Shown here: one piece after another, positions 8,775-18,192 of the stretch
Layout of the letters: the number at the start of each line of letters is the position of its first letter
Numbering within the stretch: position 1 is the stretch's first letter
Origin: Treponema denticola
GTDB lineage: Bacteria; Spirochaetota; Spirochaetia; Treponematales; Treponemataceae
DNA length: 64,000 nucleotides
NCBI RefSeq assembly: GCF_024400535.1
Contig: NZ_CP038800.1
Span: 1,922,001 to 1,986,000 of the forward strand
Direction of reading: 5' to 3'
The notes under the pieces: model-generated
Database searches by the model: none
What the model was told of the DNA's origin: nothing
Seen by the model: the letters and a program-made list of their open reading frames with translations, nothing else
Position numbers and translations under genes: made by a program

Positions 8775-9848
8775 TCACATTATAATTCGGACATTTGAAC
8801 AAACTTCTTGAATTATATGGGCTCGATATTCTTCTATTGAATAATCATTTAAAGATTTATCATCAAATATCATATTGTTGTTAAGCAGCAAAAAAGCCAA
8901 ATGTCCCATCTGCGATTTAAAAAGCATGGAATTACATTCTTGATGAGTAATTCCCTTTATTAAGCCCAAATTTAAACCGAACTTTATTTTAAATATAATA
9001 TCAGCTGCTTCTTTAAAATCCATAAGCTTTGCGCTTTGAGATAATGCAATAGATCTTCTAAGCATATCTTCAACTTTTAAACTGTTTTCATTAAAAAACC
9101 TTTTTTGAGCCTGTCTTTCCATCTCAATTACCTTATTTATTCCCGAAATAAAATCTGAAGTCTGTATGTTTTCATTATCTCCGGCAGAAATTGCAGTAGA
9201 AATTAAAAAAAGAGCTCCTATAGAATTTTTTGAATTCGGTGAATAATAACCTGCAAAATTAAGATTATTCTTTTTTGTTGATTCTAAAACCGAAGCAAGA
9301 GAATTTGAATAAAGCATACCCGGTAAAGAGCATAGAACTGAAAATTTCATACCTGAACCGATTTTCATGATGTCTGAAGTTAAAAAACCGGCATCTTTAT
9401 CGGCCGAAAAAAAAAGTTGTTTTTGCATTTTTGACTCTAGGCCGGAAGCTATCGCATATACAGCCTGAGGATCCATTCCTGAAGTAAAAGAGGTTATATT
9501 TATATGATCGTCAAGGTTTAAACCTATGTAAAGAGAACCGTTTTCATGCACCACAAGAGCTTTTTCCGCTTTCTCAGGCATTTCAGGCAGCAAAACTCCT
9601 CGCTCTTCAAGCAGTTTAATTGAAAGAGGATCGACAGCTCTAAGCTGTAATTTTTTAAAATAACCGGCATCTTCCAAAGAATTAAAAAAAGAGAAAACAA
9701 GAGATACTACCTTGCCTGAGTCTTCTGTACTAATCGCTCTAGGGAAGAAAAATCCCGAAATATTTCGTGATATATCGCAGCGGCTATACAAGGCTATATC
9801 AGCCTCAGGCCCCTTACTTGTATACCACCCATCAAAATTTGGAACCAT
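8775..9848 (-). CDS. mcsB: McsB-like protein, predicted inactive arginine kinase
   Basis: 357 residues aligning with McsB over the whole length: GPEADIALYSR..ISRNI, DDHINIT, GFLTSD...SGMKFSV and GLNLGLIKGI. McsB phosphorylates arginines to mark proteins for ClpCP. The catalytic signatures are lost: SSRIRLAR is YSRCDISR, NEEDHIRIQ is NLDDHINIT, the Cys of TSCPT is Asp, and RGxYGEGSE is AGYYSPNSK. It is therefore probably a pseudokinase, perhaps an adaptor. ATG 9848 is chosen for its GGAG site; the longer form would run further into mcsA. It overlaps the end of mcsA by 17 bases and precedes clpC by 8. Confidence 0.8.
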   Translation of the reverse strand: MVPNFDGWYTSKGPEADIALYSRCDISRNISGFFFPRAISTEDSGKVVSLVFSFFNSLEDAGYFKKLQLRAVDPLSIKLLEERGVLLPEMPEKAEKALVVHENGSLYIGLNLDDHINITSFTSGMDPQAVYAIASGLESKMQKQLFFSADKDAGFLTSDIMKIGSGMKFSVLCSLPGMLYSNSLASVLESTKKNNLNFAGYYSPNSKNSIGALFLISTAISAGDNENIQTSDFISGINKVIEMERQAQKRFFNENSLKVEDMLRRSIALSQSAKLMDFKEAADIIFKIKFGLNLGLIKGITHQECNSMLFKSQMGHLAFLLLNNNMIFDDKSLNDYSIEEYRAHIIQEVCSNVRIIM

Positions 9849-10332
9849 GATTTTTCTCCAAGGCTTTAAGTTCATCCCTTAGGGCCGCCGCCGTCTCGTA
9901 ATCTTCTATCTCAACAGCCTGTATCAATTTTTGCCTCAGCTCTGCAGCACTCTGCTTTTCTGTAAAAGATGCAGGAGGTATATCGGGTACTGAACCGGAA
10001 TACTGCAAATTTTCTTTTTTTTGACTCAATATTCTCATAATTTCGTCTTTAAAAAATTAAAAGCAATTTTCGCATCCGATTTTATGCTTCAACTCTATAT
10101 CCTTTAATATTTTTCCGCAATGCGGACACCGGGCAGATGCTTTTATTTCATTATTATCAAGATTACTCCTATTAAAAAGTTTGGTTATAGAAATATCTAT
10201 ATTTTCCGAAAATGTTCCGAATCCTAACCGCTGAGAACAACTCCGGCAAAGATAAATATTCTTGGTCACTCCATCTGCAACTTGTTCCACAGAAACCGCA
10301 GCTTCATTTAATTTACAAATATCGCAAATCAT
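9832..10332 (-). pseudogene. mcsA: McsA-like zinc-finger/UVR protein, interrupted by an in-frame TAA
   Basis: The reading frame from ATG 10332 to 9832 encodes the McsA layout in 166 codons: CDICK and CRSC, then CPHC and CENC zinc-binding pairs, then a C-terminal UVR motif (ELRQKLIQAVEIEDYETAAALRDELKALE). A TAA at 10057-10059, directly after GCENCF, breaks it; downstream FFKDEIMRIL continues in the same frame, so only one codon is affected (Tyr TAT/TAC to TAA would be one base). The first part would give a 91-residue zinc-finger protein; ATG 10038 could restart the UVR half. McsA activates McsB and assists ClpC. It overlaps the upstream permease gene by 4 bases. Confidence 0.8.
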
Positions 10333-11666
10333 AGCTTCCTCATAATTTCTATAGGTTTTTCCCTTCCGGCTCTAACAGCAGGAATAAGACATACTACTAC
10401 AGATAATATTAACATAGAAATAGCTATTATGTAAAGATCATAAAAATTTAATTTTATCGGAATATACTCCAAATAATAGGCAGGATCTAAGATGTGAATT
10501 TCAAGGGGATTTTGCCCATTATAAAATACTTTATAGAAAAAATTTTGAAAATAGTTTAATAGTTTTTCCGTAAAGGCAAAGATTGTATTTATATGCACGG
10601 CTGTTAAAACACCCAAAGGCATCCCTAAGATTACTCCGCCCAGACTGGTTAAAAGGCCTGCAAGCAAAAAAGCCATGCTGATAGAAGCCGGATGAGCTCC
10701 GGCAGCTTTAAGAATAGCAATTTCCCTCCTTCTTTCCATCACAAGCATAACTATAGCAGAAGATATGTTTGCAGATGCTACCAAAACTATCAAAAACATT
10801 ATAAACATCAATATATTTTTTGTAGTCTTAAATGATGTAAATGAAGGCCTATTTAAATCAAACCATGTATATACCGAAAAACTTTCGGGTAAAAATGAGC
10901 TTAAAAGTTCTTGAAATTCGCTCATCTTTAAATCATCAAAAGGATTTTTAGTTGAAATAACTATGGATGTAAGGGAAGAGTTTTGATCCATGATTTTTAA
11001 ACCTTCCTCTAAAGGAATAAAAACCCATAGGGCATCCAGCTCTTGATAACCTGAAGAAATAATAGCCGATATCTTAAAAGAAGTAATTTTAGGAACCGTT
11101 TTTCCTTTTTCATTTTTATTAAGAGTAACAATCCTGCATAAATCCCCTACTTTAAGATTAAGCTTTTCTGCAATTTTTGAGCCTAAAATTGCAGACTTAT
11201 TACTTTCAAACTCCAAAACTCCGTCTATTATTTTTATCAAATTAAGGGCTTTGGTATTTTCAGAAAAAAATTCCGGTTCCACAGCACGGATGGTTCCCCC
11301 GCTTCTTCCGTTTTTCCCTATTACAAGCCCATTGCCCTGTCTTTCTATCCAAGCATTTTCTACAAAATCGTTTTGAATATCATTAAGAATAAAGTAGCGG
11401 ATATCTTTTTCATTTTCGGCATATTTAAGTCCAGATGACAGCCTCATATTCATTACTTGAAGGTGACCTGTTCCCAGTTCAATTGTTCTGGAAGTTATAC
11501 CTTCAATCATCCCATCTGAAACCACCAAAACGACAATTAAAGGAACTATACTTATACCTATGCCCAGCACCGCCCCTAATAAGCTCTTGCGGGCATTTGA
11601 AACAGACCTGCCTGAACCTATACCTAAAAAACGGAAGGCCATATTAATGAAGACAGTATTTTTCAT
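10329..11666 (-). CDS. FtsX/LolC-type ABC transporter permease
   Basis: 445 residues with the MacB/LolCE layout: one N-terminal membrane helix (LLGAVLGIGISIVPLIVVLVV), a large periplasmic domain of about 230 residues, and three C-terminal helices (residues about 290-320, 335-360, 405-430). With the ATPase at 11663 and the second permease at 12336 it forms a Lol-like complex, which in other bacteria releases lipoproteins from the inner membrane for transport to the outer membrane. That fits a lipoprotein-rich spirochete, but the substrate is inferred. Start overlaps the ATPase gene by 4 bases (ATGA) and its end overlaps mcsA by 4. Confidence 0.85.
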   Translation of the reverse strand: MKNTVFINMAFRFLGIGSGRSVSNARKSLLGAVLGIGISIVPLIVVLVVSDGMIEGITSRTIELGTGHLQVMNMRLSSGLKYAENEKDIRYFILNDIQNDFVENAWIERQGNGLVIGKNGRSGGTIRAVEPEFFSENTKALNLIKIIDGVLEFESNKSAILGSKIAEKLNLKVGDLCRIVTLNKNEKGKTVPKITSFKISAIISSGYQELDALWVFIPLEEGLKIMDQNSSLTSIVISTKNPFDDLKMSEFQELLSSFLPESFSVYTWFDLNRPSFTSFKTTKNILMFIMFLIVLVASANISSAIVMLVMERRREIAILKAAGAHPASISMAFLLAGLLTSLGGVILGMPLGVLTAVHINTIFAFTEKLLNYFQNFFYKVFYNGQNPLEIHILDPAYYLEYIPIKLNFYDLYIIAISMLILSVVVCLIPAVRAGREKPIEIMRKL

Positions 11667-12343
11667 ACCGCCTCCAATTTTCCATCATGAAGTTTATAGC
11701 ATAGATCCGTCATCGATGCTATATTTGAATCGTGAGTTACAAGGACCAATGTTTTTTTGTGCTTATCGACTACTGAAAATAAAAGATTCTGTACCGTTTG
11801 AGCATTTAAAGGATCCAAATTTCCTGTAGGCTCATCAGCAAGTACAAGGGACGGACTGTTTATCAATGAACGAGCAACGGCGACCCTTTGCCTTTCTCCT
11901 CCCGACAGCTGTGAAGGAAAATGATTTTTGCGGTCCGCTAATTTTACATCTTCTAAAAGGGATAAGGCTCTTTCCCTAGTTTCTTTTTTAGGTTTACCTG
12001 CAATTAGAGCCGGAAGCATTATGTTCTCGAGAGCCGTAAAATCTTTTAATAAATAGTGAAACTGAAAAACAAGCCCCAAAAAAGAGCTGCGGTATTCGGT
12101 AAGAGATTTTTCATCAAGCATATGAACAGGATAAGAGCCGGCCATAATTTCTCCGCAATCAGCAGACTCAAGCCCTCCCAAAATATTTAAAAAAGTGCTT
12201 TTTCCTGAACCGGATTCCCCTATGATGGAAATCTTTTTTGTTTCTTCAATGGAAAAATTAAGTTTATCCAATATAACAAGCTTTTCATTTACGGAAGAAA
12301 ATGTTTTACTTAGATTGGAAATTACCACTATGTTTTTACTCAT
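11663..12343 (-). CDS. lolD: LolD-like ABC transporter ATPase
   Basis: 226 residues, a stand-alone ABC ATPase. Walker A is GESGSGKST, the signature LSGGERQRVAVAR, Walker B SLVLADEPTGNLD and the switch His is in VLVTHDS. The MacB/LolD subgroup is indicated by the PTGNLD form and by the flanking FtsX-type permeases. It overlaps both neighbours by a few bases, so the three are translated together. Likely energises lipoprotein release from the cytoplasmic membrane. Confidence 0.87.
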   Translation of the reverse strand: MSKNIVVISNLSKTFSSVNEKLVILDKLNFSIEETKKISIIGESGSGKSTFLNILGGLESADCGEIMAGSYPVHMLDEKSLTEYRSSFLGLVFQFHYLLKDFTALENIMLPALIAGKPKKETRERALSLLEDVKLADRKNHFPSQLSGGERQRVAVARSLINSPSLVLADEPTGNLDPLNAQTVQNLLFSVVDKHKKTLVLVTHDSNIASMTDLCYKLHDGKLEAV

Positions 12344-13616
12344 ATCTTAGAACCTCCGCAGGTTTCAATCTTAAAATACGCTTTGCGGCCGCCATAGAAG
12401 CAGCAGAAGCAGAAAATACGCCAAATAAAAAAATCAATAAAATTTCATTAAAAAAAATTCTAACCGGAACATTATCCATATAAAAGTACACAGGGCTAAA
12501 AACCAAAAATTCTTCAGAATCCGCAGTCTGAGCCAATACAGAAAAGAACGACAAAAAAAGGTTCGCAATTTTTTCTATCAAAGCGAAAATGGAATTAATC
12601 TGAACGGAAAGTAAAAGACCAAGCAAAAGACCGGCAGTTGCTCCGATAAAGCCGATAGTAAATCCATTTGCAATAAAAAGAGTTTGGATATGTTTTGAAT
12701 ATGCACCCAAAGAAGCCAAAACTGAAATTTCTTCACGCCTCTCATAAATTGAACGCCTCATTCCATTATAAATATTAACGGAGACGACCAAAAAAATTAA
12801 AAAGACTAAAAGCATCATCATATTTTTTTCAATTTGAAGTGCACCGAAAAACGCATGGTTATAGGTACGCCATGATTCCGATTTTAACTCGGGAACAAAA
12901 GAGCTGACAGCCTTTATATAGGAGGCGTCATTATTTTGATTTTTAAGTTTTACAAAACCATAATTATATTTTTCTTTTCCTAAAATTTCTTCTCCGTTTT
13001 TAAGCGAAATAAAAGCAAATGAAGAATCGACTTCATAATACCCGGTTTTAAAAATTCCCGTTATAAGTAGTTCTTTATTTTCAGGAAAAAGGCTTGTTTC
13101 GCTTGAGCCTGAAACAGCAATGAGATCTATATTGTCTCCGACCTTTACGGAAATCTGCCTTGCAAGTTCATAGCCTAAAACTATAGAATTTTCTTTTTGT
13201 ATATTAAAAGAGCCTGAATATATTTTTAATTGTTTTTCAAGACCTTTATCTTTTTTCAGTATATCGGGTTCAACAGATCGAATCAAAACACCATGCTGCC
13301 TTCCGTAGTTACCCTGTATTAAAGATTGGTATTCTTGAAAAATAAAGAAAGTATCATGCAATTTTAAATTTTCGGCTTTTTTTAATTCTTCTTCCGTACC
13401 GTATAACCTTATGTGTCCGGAGCTTACCTGCAGAATTGTATCAATATATCCCATTTGCAAACCGTTCATAATGGATAAAATCACAGTCAAAACCATAACT
13501 CCGAAGGCGATCCCCAAAATAGAAAAAAGAGTTGATATAGAAGAGCGCCCCTTTGTATCAGCAGAATTAAATCTTCTTAAAACAAAAAGAATCCATCTAT
13601 AGTTATTTTTTTTCAT
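12336..13616 (-). CDS. FtsX/LolE-type ABC transporter permease
   Basis: 426 residues with the same layout as the permease at 10329: N-terminal helix (ISTLFSILGIAFGVMVLTVIL), large extracytoplasmic domain, then three helices from residue about 270 on (MMLLVFLIFLVVSVNIYNGM, GFTIGFIGATAGLLLGLLL, ILLIFLFGVFSASAAS). It ends with LKPAEVLRYE, typical of the family. ATG 13616 is chosen: GGAGGAGGAAAT lies upstream, and the in-frame codons before it overlap the previous gene. It is the first of the three transporter genes. Confidence 0.85.
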   Translation of the reverse strand: MKKNNYRWILFVLRRFNSADTKGRSSISTLFSILGIAFGVMVLTVILSIMNGLQMGYIDTILQVSSGHIRLYGTEEELKKAENLKLHDTFFIFQEYQSLIQGNYGRQHGVLIRSVEPDILKKDKGLEKQLKIYSGSFNIQKENSIVLGYELARQISVKVGDNIDLIAVSGSSETSLFPENKELLITGIFKTGYYEVDSSFAFISLKNGEEILGKEKYNYGFVKLKNQNNDASYIKAVSSFVPELKSESWRTYNHAFFGALQIEKNMMMLLVFLIFLVVSVNIYNGMRRSIYERREEISVLASLGAYSKHIQTLFIANGFTIGFIGATAGLLLGLLLSVQINSIFALIEKIANLFLSFFSVLAQTADSEEFLVFSPVYFYMDNVPVRIFFNEILLIFLFGVFSASAASMAAAKRILRLKPAEVLRYE

Positions 13617-13617
13617 T

Positions 13618-14313
13618 TTAGATTTCCTCCTCCAAAACTCCGACTTCTTTTCCATATTCAAATAAATGAATTATCTTTTTTCCGGTTTTATATTCAATAA
13701 AGCTAATCTTATTTCCGTTTTTATAATCAGTCTGTGATTGTTTTTTATCGTTAGGTCCGTATTCAAATGTGGAAAGAAACTCATCATCATCTTTTTTTTG
13801 AAATGCTTCAACCAGCAGATTTTTTTCATTATAAGTATATATGTTTTTTTCAAGCTCCGTTTTTCCGTCAGCATCGTAAACCGTTTTTTCCGTTTCCAAC
13901 TTTTTTTCGTTATATTTTATTTTTATAAATCTATCTTCTAAAGAAATCTCACAAGATTCTTGATAACCGTCTTTATATATATATTGTTTTTTTTCAATAA
14001 GCTTATCTTTTTCATATAGGACTGACAGCACAGGCTTTCCATCTTCATTCAATTTTTCAAAAAACCACCTATCTCCGTAACAGGTAGTAAGTCCTGAATT
14101 TTGAATCGAATAAAATCCATCGTCTTCTTCTTCATCATTTTCTTCAGGTATATCTTCCGACTCTTTTGATGTATCCGGCTCCTGTTTTATTTCAGACTCT
14201 TTTGTTTTCTGCTTTTCAGATAAATCCGAATCGGTATTTTCCACTCCGTCAGCAAAAATAAAAAGAGAAAAAACAAGAAGAAGCAGCAACAAGACAATTT
14301 TTTTACAATTCAT
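13618..14313 (-). CDS. Exported protein with MORN/YwqK-like repeats, unknown function
   Basis: 231 residues. A signal peptide (MNCKKIVLLLLLLVFSLFIFADG) is followed by an acidic low-complexity stretch (residues about 25-65, rich in Glu and Asp). A C-terminal part of short beta repeats follows, such as YIYKDGYQESCEIS, TVYDADGKTELEKNIYTYNEKN and TFEYGPNDKKQSQTDYKNGNK. These resemble YwqK/MORN or RHS-type strands, without a catalytic motif. It lies immediately after ftsY and ends one base before the start of the permease gene, so it is co-transcribed with the Lol-like transporter. Function not recognised. Confidence 0.7.
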   Translation of the reverse strand: MNCKKIVLLLLLLVFSLFIFADGVENTDSDLSEKQKTKESEIKQEPDTSKESEDIPEENDEEEDDGFYSIQNSGLTTCYGDRWFFEKLNEDGKPVLSVLYEKDKLIEKKQYIYKDGYQESCEISLEDRFIKIKYNEKKLETEKTVYDADGKTELEKNIYTYNEKNLLVEAFQKKDDDEFLSTFEYGPNDKKQSQTDYKNGNKISFIEYKTGKKIIHLFEYGKEVGVLEEEI

Positions 14314-15192
14314 TTATATTTTCCCGATAAATTCTTTTACATAGTCTTCTGGTAAAAACGGCGATATATTTTCGTATTTTTCTCCCGTACCGACAAAGAG
14401 CATAGGAAGATTAAACTCTTTTCCGGCTGTAATAGCGACACCGCCCTTTGCAGTAGAATCATATTTTGTCAAAAAAACGGCATCGATACCTATAGCCTCA
14501 TGAAAAACTTCAGCCTGCCTTAAACCGTTTTGGCCGGTAGTTGCATCCAATACCAATATCTTTTTATAACAGCCTTCAGAAGCCTTTGTTTTTGCAATCC
14601 TGTCTATTTTTTGAAGCTCCCTAACAAGATTTTCTTTATTATGAAGGCGGCCTGCCGTATCTGCAAGAACAAGACCTCCGCCTGAAGCAGCCATAGCATC
14701 CCCTGCATCAAAAATTACAGCCCCAGGATCTCCTCCGTGCTGGTGTGCTACTACCCTAACGCCGTTTTTTTCGCCATGAAATTTCAGCTGTTCTATTGCA
14801 GCTGCTCTAAAAGTATCACCGGCAGCCAAAATAATAGGGACATTCGAATTTTGTTTATAATAATGAGCCATCTTTCCTATAGATGTTGTTTTTCCTACAC
14901 CGTTAACACCCAAGACAAGATAAATCGATACCTTTCCGGCTTCCGGATTTAAAGAACAGACCTTTACATAAGGCAACAAAATTTTATAGAGAGAATTTAA
15001 AACATCTTCTTCGGAAATAAGTTTTTCTTTTTTACAAATTTCCCTTAAAGACTTTTCAATTTCAAGAGCGGTCTTCTGTCCAATATCACCTTCGATTAAA
15101 GTATCCGTTAATTCTTCAAAAAAAGACTCATCAGGGCCTTTATATAAACCGAATATTTTTTTTAATCCTGCAGCAAAACTCTTATTCTTCAT
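14314..15192 (-). CDS. ftsY: Signal recognition particle receptor FtsY
   Basis: 292 residues containing just the N and G domains; the acidic A domain of E. coli FtsY is absent, as in many bacteria. Motifs: G1 GVNGVGKTTSIGK, DTFRAAAIEQL, G3 LADTAGRLHNKENL, G4 LTKYDSTAKGG and the closing FVGTGEKYENISPF. FtsY receives ribosome-SRP complexes at the membrane and delivers them to SecYEG. The start overlaps the PEGA-protein gene by 11 bases and the next gene begins 1 base after the stop. Confidence 0.95.
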   Translation of the reverse strand: MKNKSFAAGLKKIFGLYKGPDESFFEELTDTLIEGDIGQKTALEIEKSLREICKKEKLISEEDVLNSLYKILLPYVKVCSLNPEAGKVSIYLVLGVNGVGKTTSIGKMAHYYKQNSNVPIILAAGDTFRAAAIEQLKFHGEKNGVRVVAHQHGGDPGAVIFDAGDAMAASGGGLVLADTAGRLHNKENLVRELQKIDRIAKTKASEGCYKKILVLDATTGQNGLRQAEVFHEAIGIDAVFLTKYDSTAKGGVAITAGKEFNLPMLFVGTGEKYENISPFLPEDYVKEFIGKI

Positions 15193-16732
15193 TTTTACTC
15201 TCCTTATTTTCTATGCTTACATCTTTATCAGACACAGGTTCCTTATAGACAGGAGAAGCATAGTCCGGTTTTATTTTTCTTGGTAAAGCTCTATCCGCTT
15301 TTATAAGATAGATTATCAATTGAATAAAATAATTTACCCCCAAAGCAATGGTTACCCCTTGAAAAATATTTTGGGTCAAAACCAGCTTATTTATTCTATC
15401 TACCTCTTGCTGCGTCTGAGGAATTTTATTTGCCTTAAACGCAGAAACTTGATCGTCAACAATACTATTTGAAATCATTGTTATAGGTAAAATTATATAC
15501 AAGGCACCTAAAGACCAATACAAAACCTTTCTTTGTTTTTCAATAGAATCTTTTATATTCTTTTTATTTAAATTTATAATCATATTCTGAACATTCTGCG
15601 GAGAAAGAATATTTGATGAAGGTTCAAACAAACCGAAAGTATGTACTCCTTTTTCTTCAAATTCTAAAACGGATTTTACCTTCGGAAGATTTATAATACC
15701 GGGAATTTTAATGGAATATTGAGATTTAAAAAATATATTGGGATTTGCACTTTTAAGATTAAAACCTATTTTTAAAGTTTCAGTTTGCTTTAAATTTATT
15801 TTCAAGGTATATGAGTCTTTATCCTTTAATTCTACTTGCCGTGATTCTTCGATATAATTTTCTGCAGAAGCACTTATTTGATAAAACCCTTCATAGAGAG
15901 TTATAGGTTTTGAAAAATCTCTTATTAATTTACTATCAATATAAACCTTCGCAGTTTTAGGATTTACATCAAAAAATATTTTTACTTTTTTTGTGTTTTG
16001 AATGATAGTATATATCTGTCTCGAAATAGTTTCAACAACTTGCTCTACATCATCATATTTTCCTGCTCCGGAAAATTCATAAATTTGCATTCCGGGAAGA
16101 CCTGTATCCAAATAAGCGGTAATTACCATGTAGCCCGAAATATCTTTCACGGATCCGTAAATCAAAGCAGATATATTCTCTTTTTTTAGATTTTCACCTA
16201 AATCGGAATTTTCAGGCATATTATATAAAGTATCTCCATGTTTCCATAATATGATATCTTTTGGGCTGTCTGAACTATAAAAACGGACTTCTTCCGTCCT
16301 TATATCATTATCGGCATCATAAATACTTTTTTCCTTTTTTAAAATTTCTTCCGCAAGTTTTTTTTGTTTTTCAGCTTTTATTTTTTTATCTTCAACCGAT
16401 AAAAAAAGATTATCTTTATCCTGTATAAGTTTAGCTCTTTCCTTTATAAGTTTTAGTTTTTTATTGGAAGCATCCATAACAGCCCGTAATTTTTTTTCTT
16501 CAAAAGGGACAATTCTTTTTGCACCTGTATCCATATAGTTATAAAACAATTCAGGAACTATTGTTTTATAACTTTGATAAGTTGAAGGAAGATTTTCAGT
16601 TTTAAATTCCGCCACGGCAAGAGTCCAGCCGGAAGAAGCTTCGGAAGAGTTTTGAGCATTTAAAAAAAGACTTAAAAAAGGCAAGATAAAAACAGCAAGC
16701 TTTTTTTTCCGCCGATAGGAACTTATAGACAT
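15182..16732 (-). CDS. Exported PEGA-domain membrane protein
   Basis: 516 residues. N-terminal signal peptide (ending SLFLNAQ), a coiled-coil-like Lys/Glu-rich region (residues about 90-150), a PEGA-like beta domain (residues about 250-310: VKIFFDVNPKTAKVYIDSKLI...LYEGFYQISASAENYIEESRQVEL), and two C-terminal membrane helices (VLYWSLGALYIILPITMIS and IFQGVTIALGVNYFIQLIIYLI). PEGA domains are surface or envelope beta-sandwiches of unclear function. It overlaps ftsY by 11 bases and the receiver-like gene by 10 bases. Specific role unknown. Confidence 0.75.
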   Translation of the reverse strand: MSISSYRRKKKLAVFILPFLSLFLNAQNSSEASSGWTLAVAEFKTENLPSTYQSYKTIVPELFYNYMDTGAKRIVPFEEKKLRAVMDASNKKLKLIKERAKLIQDKDNLFLSVEDKKIKAEKQKKLAEEILKKEKSIYDADNDIRTEEVRFYSSDSPKDIILWKHGDTLYNMPENSDLGENLKKENISALIYGSVKDISGYMVITAYLDTGLPGMQIYEFSGAGKYDDVEQVVETISRQIYTIIQNTKKVKIFFDVNPKTAKVYIDSKLIRDFSKPITLYEGFYQISASAENYIEESRQVELKDKDSYTLKINLKQTETLKIGFNLKSANPNIFFKSQYSIKIPGIINLPKVKSVLEFEEKGVHTFGLFEPSSNILSPQNVQNMIINLNKKNIKDSIEKQRKVLYWSLGALYIILPITMISNSIVDDQVSAFKANKIPQTQQEVDRINKLVLTQNIFQGVTIALGVNYFIQLIIYLIKADRALPRKIKPDYASPVYKEPVSDKDVSIENKESKNEE

Positions 16733-17055
16733 CTTATAACTCCTTTTTCAGTGAACGGACATAATAAAAAATCAGAAGCACCGCATATAAGAGCTCTTTC
16801 TGCCAAGCTTTCCGAACCGATAGAACTAATAGCAACAAATTTTGTATCAGGACTTTTTTTTCTAAAAACAGCCGTATCCGTAAAAAGGCCTGTATCAAAA
16901 AAAACAAGCCTTACATTCTCATTGATTAATGTACCGATAAATGTACCCATAATAGAAGACTGAGGCAATATCTTAACAGCCTCTTTTCCATGAGAGCAGC
17001 ATATCATTTTTATTTGAGATGCTAAAAATTCCGACTTGCATATAATGCATATCAT
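16723..17055 (-). CDS. Degenerate response-regulator receiver-like protein
   Basis: 110 residues with the alternating strand-helix order of a CheY-like receiver: MICIICKSEFLASQI, NVRLVFFDTGL, TKFVAISS, ALICGASDFLLCPFT. The phospho-acceptor position falls in the strand end VFFD, but the acidic pair near the start is absent and the usual Lys of the K-P-F motif is Cys (CPF). Phosphorylation is therefore uncertain. No output domain. Overlaps prfB by 4 bases and the PEGA gene by 10. Confidence 0.6.
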   Translation of the reverse strand: MICIICKSEFLASQIKMICCSHGKEAVKILPQSSIMGTFIGTLINENVRLVFFDTGLFTDTAVFRKKSPDTKFVAISSIGSESLAERALICGASDFLLCPFTEKGVIRCL

Positions 17056-18174
17056 ATAGCATCATCCTCATCAATACTCATATCCTCGATTTTTGTATTT
17101 AAAAAACTGTTTATAAATTCGTCTATACCGCCGTCCATTACAGCTTGAATATTTCCTGTCTCACATTTTGTACGGTGATCCTTTACCATTGTATACGGCT
17201 GAAAAACATAGGAACGGATTTGGTTGCCCCAAGAAATACCTTTTTTTTCGGCTGCAAACTTCATGTTCTCTTTTTCTTTTTGTTCTTCATAATAATTATA
17301 AAGCCTTGATTTTAGAACATTCATAGCTGTGGCTCTATTGCTGATTTGGCTTCTTTGAGTTTGGCAGGCTACAACTATTCCGGTTGGAATATGGGTAATA
17401 CGCACGGCCGAGTCGGTTTTATTTACATGCTGACCGCCTGCCCCTCCGGCTCGGTAGGTATCTATACGCAAGTCTTCAGGGCGTATATCAACCTCTATCG
17501 TATCATCAAGAACAGGAAAAGCAAATACCGAGGTAAAAGAGGTATGCCTTCTTCCATTGGAATCAAAGGGACTTATGCGTACCAGCCTATGAATCCCTGT
17601 TTCGCTTTTTAAGAGGCCGAAAGCAAAATCTCCTGAAATTTGGAAAGTTGCCGATTTAATTCCTCCCTCGGCTTCTATCAAATCGATGGTTTCCGTTTTA
17701 AATCCTTTAGACTCACACCAGCGTAAATACATACGAACCAGCATACTGGCCCAATCACAGGCCTCCGTCCCTCCGGCTCCTGCATGAACTGTAAGATAAG
17801 CATCGTTTTTGTCAACCTCGCCGGAAAGCAGATTTAAAATACTTAGCTGATTATACTTTTCTTCAATAGAAAGATAATTTGCTTCTATTTCATTGGAAAG
17901 TTGGCCGTCCCCCGATTCCTCAGCGAGATCCATTAAGACTTCCAAATCCGAAACTGAGCTCATGAGCTCTTCCCAAGGATAAATTCTATTTTTGAGAGCC
18001 TTTATTTCTCCCATAATTTTTTCGGCTTTTTTGCTGTCATTCCAAAAATCGGGAGCTAGGGTTATAGCTTCTTTTTCGGCTATTTTCGATTTAACAGCCT
18101 CAGGGTCAAAGACGCCCCCAAATATCATAAATATCGTTTTTTAAATCTTCAAGCTTTGATCGATAGTCTTCCAT
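17052..18174 (-). CDS. prfB: Peptide chain release factor 2 with programmed +1 frameshift
   Basis: RF2 recognises UAA and UGA. The main frame carries GTEACDWASMLVRMYLRW, the GGQ motif (RAGGAGGQHVNKTDSAVRIT) and the stop-codon recognition region typical of RF2. Translation starts at ATG 18174 (ribosome site GGAGAG) with MEDYRSKLEDLKNDIYDIWGRL, then meets TGA at codon 23 in CTT-TGA-C. A +1 slip on CTT gives ...WGRL-DPEAVKSKIAE, the standard RF2 N-terminus. This is the classic autoregulatory site: low RF2 allows frameshifting. The coordinates span both frames. It lies 18 bases after the Cas2-like gene. Confidence 0.95.
18105..18111 (-). promoter_or_regulatory. prfB programmed frameshift site CTTTGAC
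   Basis: CTT codon (18111-18109), TGA (18108-18106), then C, with a GGGGG stretch just upstream (TGG GGG CGT CTT TGA C) that can act as the internal Shine-Dalgarno stimulator. This arrangement matches the conserved RF2 recoding signal. Confidence 0.93.
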
Positions 18175-18192
18175 AAATTTTTCACTCTCCAA

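Noticed and set aside
18106-18108. In-frame TGA at codon 23 of prfB taken as a pseudogene
   Set aside because: It sits in the conserved CTT-TGA-C recoding site, and the +1 frame restores RF2.
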